Assembly: GCA_902762615.1 (NCBI GenBank)
Contig: CACWOX010000023.1
Coordinates: 1-34,008, forward strand
Reading direction: 5' to 3'
DNA length: 34,008 bases
Source of the DNA: an uncultured Ruminococcus sp.
GTDB lineage: Bacteria > Bacillota > Clostridia > Oscillospirales > Acutalibacteraceae
Position 1 is the stretch's first letter. Each line of letters begins with the position of its first letter. The translations under genes and the position numbers were made by a program. Below, in pieces: positions 14,789 through 22,698 of the stretch. Under the pieces are notes generated by a model. The model was not told where the DNA came from, did no database searches, and saw only the letters and a list, made by a program, of their open reading frames with translations.

Positions 14789-17170
14789 TTATTCCTCGGT
14801 TGCGGGTTCTTCAGCAGGTGTCTCTGCAGGAGCCTCGGCTTCGGCTTTCTTGGCTCTGGTCGTGCGCTTCTTTGGAGCAGGCTTTTCTGCTGCAGCTGCA
14901 TCGTCGGTTTTCTTTGTCCTGGAAGCTGTCTTCTTTGCGGCAGGTTTCTTAGCGGCAGGCTTCTCTTCGGTTGCAGTCTCAGCGGTTGCTTCTTCTGCCT
15001 TCTTGGATTTTGCAGCTCTCTTCTTGGGAGCAGGCTTCTCTTCCGCTGCCTCAGCAGGCTTCTCTTCCTCAGCCGCCTTCTTTGCCTTGGCTGCACGCTT
15101 CTTGGGAGCAGGCTTCTCTTCCGCTGCCTCAGCAGGCTTCTCTTCCTCAGCCGCCTTCTTTGCCTTGGCTGCACGCTTCTTGGGAGCAGGCTTGGGAGCT
15201 TCCTCTGCAGTAACTTCGGTTTCCGCCGCTGCTTCGGCTTCCTCTTCGCCCTCAGCTGCCGGCTTCGGCTTCTTGGGCAGTCTTGCGGAAAGCTGATAGA
15301 ACTGCACGGAGAGCGAAGGCAGGTTGACTGCGATGGACTGCTCCTGGTCGTGCATCGGAACATCCTCGGTGCTGGCAACGGTACCGTTATTCTCGCCTGT
15401 ACCGCCGAATTCCGCAGCGTCAGAGGAGAATATCTGGGTGTATCTGCCGTGTACCGGAACGCCTATGCGATATCCCTCACGTCTGACCGGGCAGAAGTTG
15501 CAGATCGCAATAAGCTCATTGCCGAGCTTGTCGATTCTGCGGAAGCTGATGACGCTCTGCTGATAGTCGTCAAGCGCGATCCACTGGAATCCGTGCCATG
15601 AATCATCGACTTCCCACAGCTCGGGGTGATCGAGATAGAACTTGTTGAGCTGCTTGTTGAATTCCTTGAGCTTGGCGTGCATGGGATATTCGAGCAGATT
15701 CCAGTCGAGCTGCTTCTGATAATTCCATTCGTCAAACTGACCGATTTCAGCACCCATGAAGGTGAGCTTCTTTCCGGGGTGAGCCATTACATACGTCTGG
15801 AAAGCTCTGAGTCCGGCGAACTTCTGCCAGTAATCGCCCGGCATCTTCTGAAGCATGGACGCCTTGCCGTAAACCACCTCATCGTGGGAAAGCGCAAGCA
15901 CAAAATGCTCAGAGAATGCGTACATCAGCGAGAAGGTCAGAAGGTTATGATCGTATGAACGGTAAACCGGATCCATCGAGAAATATCTGATGGAGTCGTT
16001 CATCCAGCCCATGTTCCACTTGAAGGTGAAGCCCAGACCGCCGTCCTCCGGCTTGCCTGTGACCTGAGGCCATGCGGTGGATTCCTCTGCGATCATCATA
16101 GCGTTTGGATAGTACTCCTTGACAGCCGTGTTGAGCATCTTGAGGAATTCAACCGCTTCGAGGTTTTCATGACCGCCGTAGATATTGGGCATCCATTCGC
16201 CGTTGCTGCGGTTGTAGTCGAGGTAAAGCATCGAAGCAACAGCGTCAACACGCAAACCGTCGATGTGATACTTGTCGAGCCAGAACAGCGCATTGGATAT
16301 AAGGAAGGAACGGACTTCGTTGCGGCCGAAATCGAATACGCATGTACCCCACTCCTTGTGCTCACCCTTGCGCCAGTCGGAATATTCGTATGTGGGGGTG
16401 CCGTCAAAGCGGTAAAGACCGTGAGCGTCCTTCGGGAAGTGAGCCGGAACCCAGTCCATGATAACGCCAATGCCGTTCTCATGCAGGATATCGACAAACT
16501 TCATGAAGTCCTTAGGCTCACCGTAACGCGATGTAGGAGCGTAGTAACCACAAACCTGATATCCCCACGAGCCGTCATAGGGATACTCCGTCATAGGCAT
16601 AAGTTCGACATGTGTGTAATTCATTTCCTTCAGATAAGGAACAAGTTCTTCCGCCAGCTTGACATAGCCGAAAGGATTGCCGTCGGGATATGTTCTCCAT
16701 GAACCTGCGTGCATCTCGTAGATATTCATGGGCTTGTCGAGTTTGTCAGGCGACTGATTAGCCTTCCACTCCTGATCATGCCACTCATATCCCTCGATAT
16801 CGTAGAACCGGGTAGCGTTTGAAGGACGTGTTTCAAAATGATAGCCGTAAGGATCGCTCTTCTGCGTCATAGTGTTCCAATTGGATTCAACACAGTACTT
16901 GTAAACGCAAAAATCGCCTACACCCTGAATTTCACATTCCCACACGCCGCCGCTGTTGCACTTATACATATAGTTTGCCTGTGGATTCCAATCATTGAAA
17001 TCACCTACAACAGAGATGGACTTCGCATTGGGCGCCCATGTGCGGAAAACTACAGAACCATCACTCTGACGGTGTGCACCGAGATATTCGTATGCACGGA
17101 CGTTTTTACCTTCGTAAAAAAGATGCTGTGCCAGATTTCCTCCCGATGAGATGTTGGTTTCATTGCTCAT
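14789..17170 (-). CDS. glgB: 1,4-alpha-glucan branching enzyme with a histone-H1-like C-terminal tail
   Basis: A 793-residue GH13 enzyme forming alpha-1,6 branches in glycogen. An N-terminal CBM48 domain (about 25-110; VFRTWAPNAKSISVVGDFNDW) is followed by the GH13 barrel: nucleophile Asp309 in GLRVDAV, acid/base Glu362 in IAEEST, Asp430 in ALSHDEV. The C-terminal beta domain ends near residue 630, which is already a complete GlgB. Residues ~632-793 are an added low-complexity tail of Ala, Lys, Pro and Glu built from APKKRAAKAKKA and EEEKPAEAAEE units, like histone H1 or AlgP-type tails. The ATG at 17170 follows AGGAG by about 10 nt. First gene of glgB-C-D-A. The tail may bind polyanions or cluster the glycogen enzymes; this is inferred. 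Confidence 0.95.
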   Translation of the reverse strand: MSNETNISSGGNLAQHLFYEGKNVRAYEYLGAHRQSDGSVVFRTWAPNAKSISVVGDFNDWNPQANYMYKCNSGGVWECEIQGVGDFCVYKYCVESNWNTMTQKSDPYGYHFETRPSNATRFYDIEGYEWHDQEWKANQSPDKLDKPMNIYEMHAGSWRTYPDGNPFGYVKLAEELVPYLKEMNYTHVELMPMTEYPYDGSWGYQVCGYYAPTSRYGEPKDFMKFVDILHENGIGVIMDWVPAHFPKDAHGLYRFDGTPTYEYSDWRKGEHKEWGTCVFDFGRNEVRSFLISNALFWLDKYHIDGLRVDAVASMLYLDYNRSNGEWMPNIYGGHENLEAVEFLKMLNTAVKEYYPNAMMIAEESTAWPQVTGKPEDGGLGFTFKWNMGWMNDSIRYFSMDPVYRSYDHNLLTFSLMYAFSEHFVLALSHDEVVYGKASMLQKMPGDYWQKFAGLRAFQTYVMAHPGKKLTFMGAEIGQFDEWNYQKQLDWNLLEYPMHAKLKEFNKQLNKFYLDHPELWEVDDSWHGFQWIALDDYQQSVISFRRIDKLGNELIAICNFCPVRREGYRIGVPVHGRYTQIFSSDAAEFGGTGENNGTVASTEDVPMHDQEQSIAVNLPSLSVQFYQLSARLPKKPKPAAEGEEEAEAAAETEVTAEEAPKPAPKKRAAKAKKAAEEEKPAEAAEEKPAPKKRAAKAKKAAEEEKPAEAAEEKPAPKKRAAKSKKAEEATAETATEEKPAAKKPAAKKTASRTKKTDDAAAAEKPAPKKRTTRAKKAEAEAPAETPAEEPATEE
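15020..15193. repeat. Perfect 78-bp tandem repeat in the glgB tail
   Basis: Two identical 78-bp copies (15020-15097 and 15098-15175) plus the first 18 bases of a third (15176-15193). Each encodes 26 residues of the APKKRAAKAKKA/EEEKPAEAAEE unit. Identity at every base, including synonymous sites, points to a recent duplication; the in-frame period means copy changes keep the reading frame. Confidence 0.95.
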
Positions 17171-17235
17171 TTTGCTTCAACTCCTAAAAGAAATAATAAC
17201 CCGTAATCACCAAAAAAGTATATGGTTACGTATAT

Positions 17236-17264
17236 ATCATACCAAATTATATGCCAAAATGCAA
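17236..17264 (-). promoter_or_regulatory. Candidate promoter of the glycogen operon
   Basis: On the minus strand TTGCAT (17259-17264), 17-bp spacer, TATGAT (17236-17241), with an extended -10 TGG just before it. It is 66 bp upstream of the glgB start. The -35 is a weak match. Confidence 0.45.
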
Positions 17265-17417
17265 GCACTTTTAGCAAAATTCTTATAAAAAAAATAAAAA
17301 CCCGAATTCTTTTTTGTAAGTAATGCCGAGTTTTTTGTTTTTTGTGAAATTATGTAACTTATATTCCCGAGCATTCGCATTTTTGCGAGTAATTTGCAGA
17401 ATAATTGTACAATTTAA

Positions 17418-17508
17418 CAAATAAAAACGTATCCGTTTGTGACAATCAGAGAAATTTCAATGATTGCCAAATCGCCCGTTGTTTTTGAGAAAAAGGTGAA
17501 ACGGATAC
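17418..17508 (-). terminator. Long-loop terminator downstream of pfkA
   Basis: GTATCCGTTT (17429-17438) and AAACGGATAC (17499-17508) are perfect arms 60 bp apart. The loop contains a nested CAATCA/TGATTG stem. On the minus strand the outer arm is followed by GTTTTTATTTG. Confidence 0.55.
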
Positions 17509-17520
17509 AGGAATCAGCCC

Positions 17521-17550
17521 CGGTCAGGCGGGATTTTTCCTGCCCGACCG
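17521..17550 (-). other. Stem-loop right after pfkA
   Basis: CGGTCAGGCGGG (17521-17532) pairs with CCTGCCCGACCG (17539-17550) with one mismatch and one G-T pair, around a short T/A loop. No T-run follows on the minus strand, so it is more likely a 3'-end stability structure than a terminator. Confidence 0.5.
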
Positions 17551-17569
17551 AAGCATTTATGCAGTCATG

Positions 17570-18646
17570 TCAGTCACCGAAGCTTGCTCCGGTCATCTTT
17601 GCCGTCTTGATGATCTCGCAGTCAACAGGCACAAACTTGGTCTTGCCTGCCACCTCAGAAAGGGGATTGTGTCCCACCTTGCCATCTATCATGGCGACCG
17701 TGTTGCCGTAATTCTCATCCTTTATGAGCATTGCCGCATATGCGCCGAACTGGGTGGCAAGTACTCTGTCATAAGCAGACGGCGAGCCGCCTCTCTGATA
17801 ATGCCCCGGTACGACAACCCTTGCCTCCATGCCGGTCGCCTTCTGTATCTGGTCGGCGACGCGGTAGCTGACGGAAGTGTAATTCTCGGCTGCACGCTTT
17901 TCGATGCGCTTTTTCTTCTTCATCACCGATTCTTCCAGATCAATAGCGCCCTCTGCGACGCAGATGATGCTGAACTTTCTCTTTTTCTCGGTGCGCTTTT
18001 CCACTGTTTCAATGACCTTGTCAATATCATACGGAATTTCAGGCAGCAGAATCACGTCGGCGCCTCCGCCGATACCGGCGTAAAGCGTGAGCCATCCTGC
18101 CTTGTTGCCCATTATCTCGATGACCATGACTCTGCCGTGGCTGTTGGCTGTGGTGTGAATTCTGTCGACCACGTCGGTGGCAATGTCAACCGCGCTGTGG
18201 AAGCCAAAAGTCACATCGGTGCCGTAGATATCGTTGTCGATCGTCTTTGGCATACCTATGACATTCAGCCCCTCTTCGCTGAGAAGATTTGCGGTCTTGT
18301 GCGTTCCGTTGCCGCCCAGAGTCACAAGGCAGTCGAGCTTCATTTCCTTGTAATTCTTCTTCATGGCGGCTACCTTATCTACATTGTCCTGCTCGATTAC
18401 GCGCATGTTGCGGTATGGTTGGCGGCTTGTGCCAAGAATAGTCCCGCCGAGGGTGAGAAGTCCGGTAAAATCATCCGGCTTCATCACATGATAGGTGCCG
18501 TCAATAAGCCCCTTGTAGCCGTCGTTGATGCCGACGAACTCCACATCCATCAGGTTGAACGAGGCGTAAGCCACACCTCTGATAGCAGCGTTGAGACCGG
18601 GACAGTCTCCGCCGCTTGTTAAAATACCGACTCTGCGTTTAGCCAT
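17570..18646 (-). CDS. pfkA: 6-phosphofructokinase
   Basis: A 358-residue phosphofructokinase converting fructose-6-phosphate to the 1,6-bisphosphate. Motifs: TSGGDCPGLNAAIRG (10-24), TLGGNGT (109-115), MPKTIDND (132-139; catalytic Asp137), GRVMVIEIMG (171-180) and PGHYQRGG near the end. The donor-determining positions read Gly114 and Lys134 (E. coli Gly104 and Gly124; PPi enzymes Asp and Lys), so ATP is more likely than PPi, but it belongs to the PKTIDND clade. Asn113 stands where most ATP enzymes have the Mg2+-contacting Asp103. The ATG at 18646 follows GGGAGGT by 8 nt; a TTG two codons earlier is rejected. It lies between the glycogen operon and a nitroreductase gene on the same strand. 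Confidence 0.94.
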   Translation of the reverse strand: MAKRRVGILTSGGDCPGLNAAIRGVAYASFNLMDVEFVGINDGYKGLIDGTYHVMKPDDFTGLLTLGGTILGTSRQPYRNMRVIEQDNVDKVAAMKKNYKEMKLDCLVTLGGNGTHKTANLLSEEGLNVIGMPKTIDNDIYGTDVTFGFHSAVDIATDVVDRIHTTANSHGRVMVIEIMGNKAGWLTLYAGIGGGADVILLPEIPYDIDKVIETVEKRTEKKRKFSIICVAEGAIDLEESVMKKKKRIEKRAAENYTSVSYRVADQIQKATGMEARVVVPGHYQRGGSPSAYDRVLATQFGAYAAMLIKDENYGNTVAMIDGKVGHNPLSEVAGKTKFVPVDCEIIKTAKMTGASFGD

Positions 18647-18722
18647 AGTCAATTACCTCCCGGCAAAATAAAAATAGTTTTAAATATAAAATAATGCTGA
18701 TGCATTTATTTACGGTAAGCAT

Positions 18723-18754
18723 TTTTTGAGTTTTTGAGTTTTTGAGTTTTTTAG
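18723..18754. repeat. TTTTTGAG tandem repeat
   Basis: Three exact copies of TTTTTGAG (18723-18746) and a degenerate fourth (TTTTTTAG, 18747-18754) lie in the 119-bp gap between the nitroreductase stop and pfkA. Confidence 0.9.
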
Positions 18755-18765
18755 TAACACAGCGC

Positions 18766-19521
18766 TTATCTGAGCCGCATTGTATATTCATAAATACAGT
18801 TTTCCGGCAGCTCCGGCGGTCTGCTCTGACGCACAAATGTACATTTACCGTCACACATAACATACATATTCGCCATAGCAACGCCGACGTCTATCTGCTG
18901 AATATTGTCGAGATATTGGAATTTCAGCGGCGGCTTTGTGCGGCAGATGTAAATGCAGTCATCCTCCGTCAGATACCTGACGGGCTGAAGATTTACCGCC
19001 GAAGGTGCAAGTCTGCCAGCTTCAAGCACAGGCAGAAATTCTGGGCGGCTGATTTCTCCCAGAAGCAATTCATGCAGCTTTTTGCGGGGCGATTCCTCCG
19101 GCAGCCGTCTGAAAGGCGCATTGTCTCCCCTGCCGAATTCCACTGAAATGACATACGGCAATTCACCTCGGGAGGGCTGCGTTTTCTGCTTTGCCATTCC
19201 CGCCCAGCATGAACTTATCCCCTTGTGGGTGAGCCATAGCGCAATCTGCTGACCGATGAAGCCTGCGTTTTGCTGATAGCCCCTGATGCTCATAGCCGAA
19301 CGCAGCACTGCGAAATCAGTAGCCCGATAGATGGAGGAACGTGCGAATTCCTTTTGAAAATCGTCCTTTCCGTAAAGCATTACGTCTACGGGAATATTGT
19401 CGTGAAGCGGCTTTATGCCCGAAATGTATTCCGCAAGCTCATCAATAATGGATTCGTCAATCGGCTGTCCGGTATAACTTCTCACCGAGCGCCGCGCAAC
19501 GATGGCGTCCTTCATTTCCAT
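18766..19521 (-). CDS. Nitroreductase-family flavoprotein
   Basis: A 251-residue FMN-dependent oxidoreductase of the nitroreductase superfamily. The N-terminal ARRSVRSYTGQPID is the hallmark FMN-phosphate-binding segment. IGQQIALWLTHKGISSCW and LEAGRLAPSAVNLQPVRY match later flavin contacts, and QIDVGVAMANMYV is the usual C-terminal helix. The spacing resembles the 'putative TM nitroreductase' subgroup common in Clostridia. The ATG at 19521 follows GAGGTG by 8 nt; a GTG three codons earlier overlaps that site. Physiological substrate unknown. It may be co-transcribed with pfkA, 119 bp downstream. Confidence 0.85.
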   Translation of the reverse strand: MEMKDAIVARRSVRSYTGQPIDESIIDELAEYISGIKPLHDNIPVDVMLYGKDDFQKEFARSSIYRATDFAVLRSAMSIRGYQQNAGFIGQQIALWLTHKGISSCWAGMAKQKTQPSRGELPYVISVEFGRGDNAPFRRLPEESPRKKLHELLLGEISRPEFLPVLEAGRLAPSAVNLQPVRYLTEDDCIYICRTKPPLKFQYLDNIQQIDVGVAMANMYVMCDGKCTFVRQSRPPELPENCIYEYTMRLR

Positions 19522-19611
19522 ATGCTTCACCTCTTGCAGTTTATTTTCATATTAAATCTATCATACACCATTAAACCACTAATTGCAATGAAAATTTTAT
19601 TAATATTAAAC

Positions 19612-19647
19612 AAAAGCAGCCATGAATTCATTCAAAGCTGCTTTTTT
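19612..19647 (-). terminator. Terminator of the gpsA-HAD transcript
   Basis: Arms AAAAGCAGC (19612-19620) and GCTGCTTTT (19637-19645). On the minus strand the stem is followed by GTTTAATATT; on the plus strand by TTACATTAATT. It ends the long minus-strand cluster. Confidence 0.75.
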
Positions 19648-19662
19648 ACATTAATTATTCAA

Positions 19663-20472
19663 TTACGCTATAAGAAATTTTTCTATAACAGGAACAAGTC
19701 CGTCATCGTCGCAGGAGTCGGTGATGTAATCGGCATACTGCTTGACCACCTTCTGAGCATTTGCCATTGCCACACCCAGACCTGCGTGACGAATCATAGA
19801 AAGGTCGTTGAATCCGTCGCCGCATGCAATGAAGTCGTCCTTGGTCAACCCGAGATGTTGCGCAAGCACGTCTATCCCGTGCGCCTTGTCAATGCCGAGT
19901 GGCAGTATCTCAAGGAAATAAGGCTCGGAGCGATACACGCTAAGCCTTCCGTCAAAGTGGGCAGCCGCAATCTTTTCCAGTCCGGCGAGCTTTTCCGCAC
20001 TGCCGGTAATAATGCACTTGAAAAGGCGGTGCTCATTGTAATCGGCAAGTGAATCAATCTTATGTACTGTCATATGATTGAGCCTTGCTTCCAGCTGAAT
20101 GATTTCGTCCTCCGGTCTTTCGGAAACCAGCATATCAGGAGCGTGTGCCACCACCGGAGCATCGTATTCCGCCGCAAGAGCGGCAATTTCAGACACAATT
20201 CCATCGGGAAGCGTGGTCTCGGAAATGTGTTCACCGGTCTGCACATTGATGATTCTGCCGCCGTTGTAGCCCATGATATAGCCGCCCTTTTCGGCAAATT
20301 CCAGCGTGCTGCATACGTCGGCTATGCCCGGAACAGGTCTGCCGGAGGCAATTACGATAACCTTGCCTGCCTCTCTGGCACGAAATATGGCCTGTTTGGT
20401 AGCATCGGTTATCTGCTTGACCGAATTGTAAAGCGTGCCGTCAATATCAAGCACCAAGCCTTTGTAATCCAT
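19663..20472 (-). CDS. Cof-type HAD-IIB family phosphatase
   Basis: A 269-residue haloacid-dehalogenase-type hydrolase. Motif I is VLDIDGTLYNS (nucleophile Asp9, acid/base Asp11), motif II IASGRP, motif III the Lys in LPLGIDKAHGI and motif IV GDGFNDLSMI. The ~110-residue insert between motifs II and III is the C2B cap of the Cof/YidA group, which dephosphorylates sugar phosphates and related small metabolites; the substrate is not predictable. The chosen ATG (20472) gives the family's usual N-terminus, although its ribosome binding site is weak (GGGGTG about 15 nt away). A longer frame would overlap the gpsA end. Translational coupling to gpsA, 64 bp upstream, may compensate. Confidence 0.88.
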   Translation of the reverse strand: MDYKGLVLDIDGTLYNSVKQITDATKQAIFRAREAGKVIVIASGRPVPGIADVCSTLEFAEKGGYIMGYNGGRIINVQTGEHISETTLPDGIVSEIAALAAEYDAPVVAHAPDMLVSERPEDEIIQLEARLNHMTVHKIDSLADYNEHRLFKCIITGSAEKLAGLEKIAAAHFDGRLSVYRSEPYFLEILPLGIDKAHGIDVLAQHLGLTKDDFIACGDGFNDLSMIRHAGLGVAMANAQKVVKQYADYITDSCDDDGLVPVIEKFLIA

Positions 20473-20536
20473 TTTTTTACTAAAACACCCCGATAATATA
20501 TTTCTTATATTTCTTAAAACTGAAGCCGCAGCGCTC

Positions 20537-21541
20537 TTAATCCAGCCATGTCTCGTCGTCCTCATGCTTGGTGGGTCGCGTCATGAGCAAACTTACTTCC
20601 TCGGCAGGATTGCCGCCTTCATAGCAGACCTTGTAGCAGGCGTCCATAATCGGCATGTCCACATCGTAGCGGTTTCGCAGCTCGTGGGCGAGCTTTGCGG
20701 CGTGATAGCCTTCGACGGTACCGATCTTTTTTATCGCCTCGTCCACCGGAACGCCTTCGCCTATGAGGATTCCGGCGCGGCGGTTGCGGCTGTGCATACT
20801 GGTACAGGTGACAATGAGATCGCCGATTCCTGTGAGTCCCGCAAATGTCTTTTCATTGCCGCCCATTGCCTTGCCGAGTCTGCCTATTTCGCTCAGACCG
20901 CGGGTCATGAGAGCAGCCTTGCTGTTGTCGCCAAGACCAAGTCCGTCGGTTATTCCGGCGGCAAGCGCGATGACGTTCTTAATGGCGCCGCCCAGCTCAA
21001 CGCCGACTACATCTTTGTTGGTGTAGACTCTCAGCTTTGGAGTGGTGAAGGTTTGCTGGAGCATGAGCGCGGTATCCCTGTCCTCAGAAGCCGCCACAAG
21101 CGCGGTGGGAATGAAGCGTGCCACTTCTTCGGCGTGAGACGGTCCCGACAGAACCGCCACCTTATTGTTCGGCAGCGCCTGCTGTATGCTCATCGAAAGC
21201 CTGTTGCAGGTCTTGGGGTCGAAACCCTTGCTGATGTTGACCAGAACGGTACTCTCCGGAATGCCGACCTCGGCTATTCTCTGAGCAACACCCGCCACGG
21301 CAAACGATGGCACTGCGGTGATGATGATATCCGCCTGCTTTACGACTTCGATGTCGGCAGTGAATTTCAGTTCTGCCGGCATTTTGATACCGGGCAGAAG
21401 ATGATTTTCTCCGCTTGCGACAATGCGTTCAATCTCCTCGGGAAATGCCGACCATACGGTGACGTCGTTTCCGGTAGATGCTGCCGACATCGCCATGGCA
21501 GTACCCCAGCCGCCGGAACCCATTACGGTTATTTTTTTCAT
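20537..21541 (-). CDS. gpsA: Glycerol-3-phosphate dehydrogenase [NAD(P)+]
   Basis: A 334-residue enzyme reducing dihydroxyacetone phosphate to sn-glycerol-3-phosphate for phospholipid synthesis. The N-terminal Rossmann motif is MGSGGWGTAMA. LSGPSHAEEV is the conserved GPSxAxE motif, and VELGGAIKNVIALAAGI holds the catalytic Lys. LTGIGDLIVTCTS and SRNRRAG are family signatures. The ATG at 21541 follows AAGGAGG by about 9 nt. PlsY, which uses its product, is encoded just upstream, separated only by a mobile-element-like insertion that ends a few bases before the gpsA ribosome binding site. The metabolic pairing supports an original plsY-gpsA operon. Confidence 0.96.
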   Translation of the reverse strand: MKKITVMGSGGWGTAMAMSAASTGNDVTVWSAFPEEIERIVASGENHLLPGIKMPAELKFTADIEVVKQADIIITAVPSFAVAGVAQRIAEVGIPESTVLVNISKGFDPKTCNRLSMSIQQALPNNKVAVLSGPSHAEEVARFIPTALVAASEDRDTALMLQQTFTTPKLRVYTNKDVVGVELGGAIKNVIALAAGITDGLGLGDNSKAALMTRGLSEIGRLGKAMGGNEKTFAGLTGIGDLIVTCTSMHSRNRRAGILIGEGVPVDEAIKKIGTVEGYHAAKLAHELRNRYDVDMPIMDACYKVCYEGGNPAEEVSLLMTRPTKHEDDETWLD

Positions 21542-21570
21542 GAAATTTTGCCTCCTTTTGATTGAGTAAA

Positions 21571-21891
21571 TCAGCCGATTGTAAAAGTTAAACAACTGCC
21601 TAAATCAGGGTTTTGTCAATTTGAACAGGCAAGTTTTTTCTCCACTCGGAGCAAGGCAAATCTTGATATGACATTGTTTTGGCTGCGCCCAAGCTCGTTT
21701 TATATTGCAGCGCGTTGCAGCGAGGGGCGCTGCCCCTGTCTTTTCACATTTCATGTGAAAAGAGCTACCCCGCCAAGGCTCCGCCCTGGACCTGCCAGGG
21801 AACCTTGCCCCCTGGACCCCACGCTCGCATTCGCTCGCTAATTGGCGTTGCGCGCTTGCTTTTTTTCATTTTTACTTTTACAATCGCCTAA
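21571..21891. mobile_element. MITE-like insertion with terminal inverted repeats
   Basis: The outer ends carry CGATTGTAAAAGT (21576-21588) and its exact complement ACTTTTACAATCG (21874-21886). Similarity extends a few bases either side (TCAGC/TTAGG and TAAA/AAAA). They are flanked by TTGAGTAAA (21562-21570) and TTGAGTATA (21892-21900), a 9-bp direct repeat with one mismatch that looks like a target-site duplication. The interior has no supportable gene. It is packed with GC-rich hairpins: AGGGGC/GCCCCT (21723-21737), CTTTTCACAT/ATGTGAAAAG (21740-21762), CCAAGGC/GCCCTGG (21773-21789) and CCAGGG/CCCTGG (21795-21815). It is therefore a non-autonomous element, ~320 bp long. Confidence 0.7.
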
Positions 21892-21908
21892 TTGAGTATA
21901 AATGTATT

Positions 21909-22667
21909 TCACACTTCTGTGTTCTCGCCTTCGACTGTGTCCGCTTTGTCTTCCTCCGGCTTGCCATCCGGATCGAGAGGTGGTTCGGGATCGTTCTTCT
22001 TTCGGGCAATGGTCTTTGGCTCGGTTCCGTTGAGAATCCGCCTGATATTCGCGCGGTGCATATAAATTACCACAACCGAGAAGCAAAGCGCAATAATGGT
22101 CATCGGCAGCCACGCACTTGAACCGTAGACAAATTTATTGAAGAGCAGCGTAATAATCGGATAGAATACCGCCACGGTCAACGAGCATTTGGAAACGGTC
22201 TTGGTAATCGAAAGCGCTATCAGGAAAATCACAACCAGCGCAAGGAAGCTCGGCCAGTCAAGCGCGCAAATGATTCCCGCGCTGATCAGCACGCCCTTGC
22301 CGCCCTTAAATCCGAAATAAAGCGGGAAAAGATGCCCCAGCAGCGCAAAAAGTCCCGCAACGCCTGCACCGACCTGCGCCACATGCTCAATGTCCGATAC
22401 GCCGCTGCACATCAGCTTAAACACCATCTCTCCGATGAAAACCGAACAAATGCCCTTTGCAAAATCGCCGATAAAGGTGATAACAGCCGCCGGAACGCTC
22501 ACACACCGCAGGACATTTGTAAATCCGGCGTTTTGGCTGCCCATGGTTCGGATATCCTTGCCTGTAAATAGTTTGGTTACCGGAATGGCAAAGCTGATGC
22601 TGCCCAGCAAATAAGCAATTGCCGCCGAAATCAGTATCGGCAGTCCGAATGTTGTAATAAGGTCCAT
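21909..22667 (-). CDS. plsY: Acyl-phosphate:glycerol-3-phosphate acyltransferase PlsY
   Basis: A 252-residue membrane enzyme transferring an acyl group from acyl-phosphate to glycerol-3-phosphate. The motifs GSISFAIPVTKLF, GSQNAGFTNVLR (phosphate-binding SxNxGxTN) and FGFKGGKGV are diagnostic. About five membrane segments are seen. It is longer than usual (~200 residues) because of a ~35-residue hydrophilic, acidic C-terminal tail rich in Pro, Asp and Glu after RRILNGTEPK. The ATG at 22667 follows GGAGGT by about 8 nt; the long upstream extension of the frame overlaps der and is rejected. It follows der by 31 bp and precedes gpsA, a conserved Clostridia arrangement. Confidence 0.95.
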   Translation of the reverse strand: MDLITTFGLPILISAAIAYLLGSISFAIPVTKLFTGKDIRTMGSQNAGFTNVLRCVSVPAAVITFIGDFAKGICSVFIGEMVFKLMCSGVSDIEHVAQVGAGVAGLFALLGHLFPLYFGFKGGKGVLISAGIICALDWPSFLALVVIFLIALSITKTVSKCSLTVAVFYPIITLLFNKFVYGSSAWLPMTIIALCFSVVVIYMHRANIRRILNGTEPKTIARKKNDPEPPLDPDGKPEEDKADTVEGENTEV

Positions 22668-22698
22668 TTTATAACCTCCGCAAAAAATTTTTTGGGAA

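Larger units (their letters stand above)
17171..17569. other. 400-bp intergenic region between pfkA and glgB
   Basis: No gene is supported. It holds a candidate glgB promoter (17236-17264), two pfkA 3' stem-loops, and A/T-rich runs around 17285-17345. A short TCGCA-AAAA-TGCGA hairpin is near 17376-17390. Confidence 0.6.

Noticed and set aside
15020-15193. CRISPR-like repeats
   Set aside because: The 78-bp units are contiguous, in frame and without spacers.
14729-15601. A 290-codon plus-strand open frame and other long frames opposite the glgB tail
   Set aside because: They are antisense to the Ala/Lys repeat region, give Leu/Cys/Ser-rich nonsense without a ribosome binding site, and exist only because the repeat lacks stops in all frames.
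17567-18622. A 351-codon plus-strand open frame
   Set aside because: It mirrors pfkA, whose conserved motifs are unmistakable on the minus strand; no ribosome binding site or recognisable domain.
20564-21565. A 333-codon plus-strand open frame
   Set aside because: Exact antisense shadow of gpsA.
21679-21891. A 70-codon plus-strand frame within the hairpin-rich element
   Set aside because: Composition follows the GC hairpins, there is no ribosome binding site, and it resembles no transposase.
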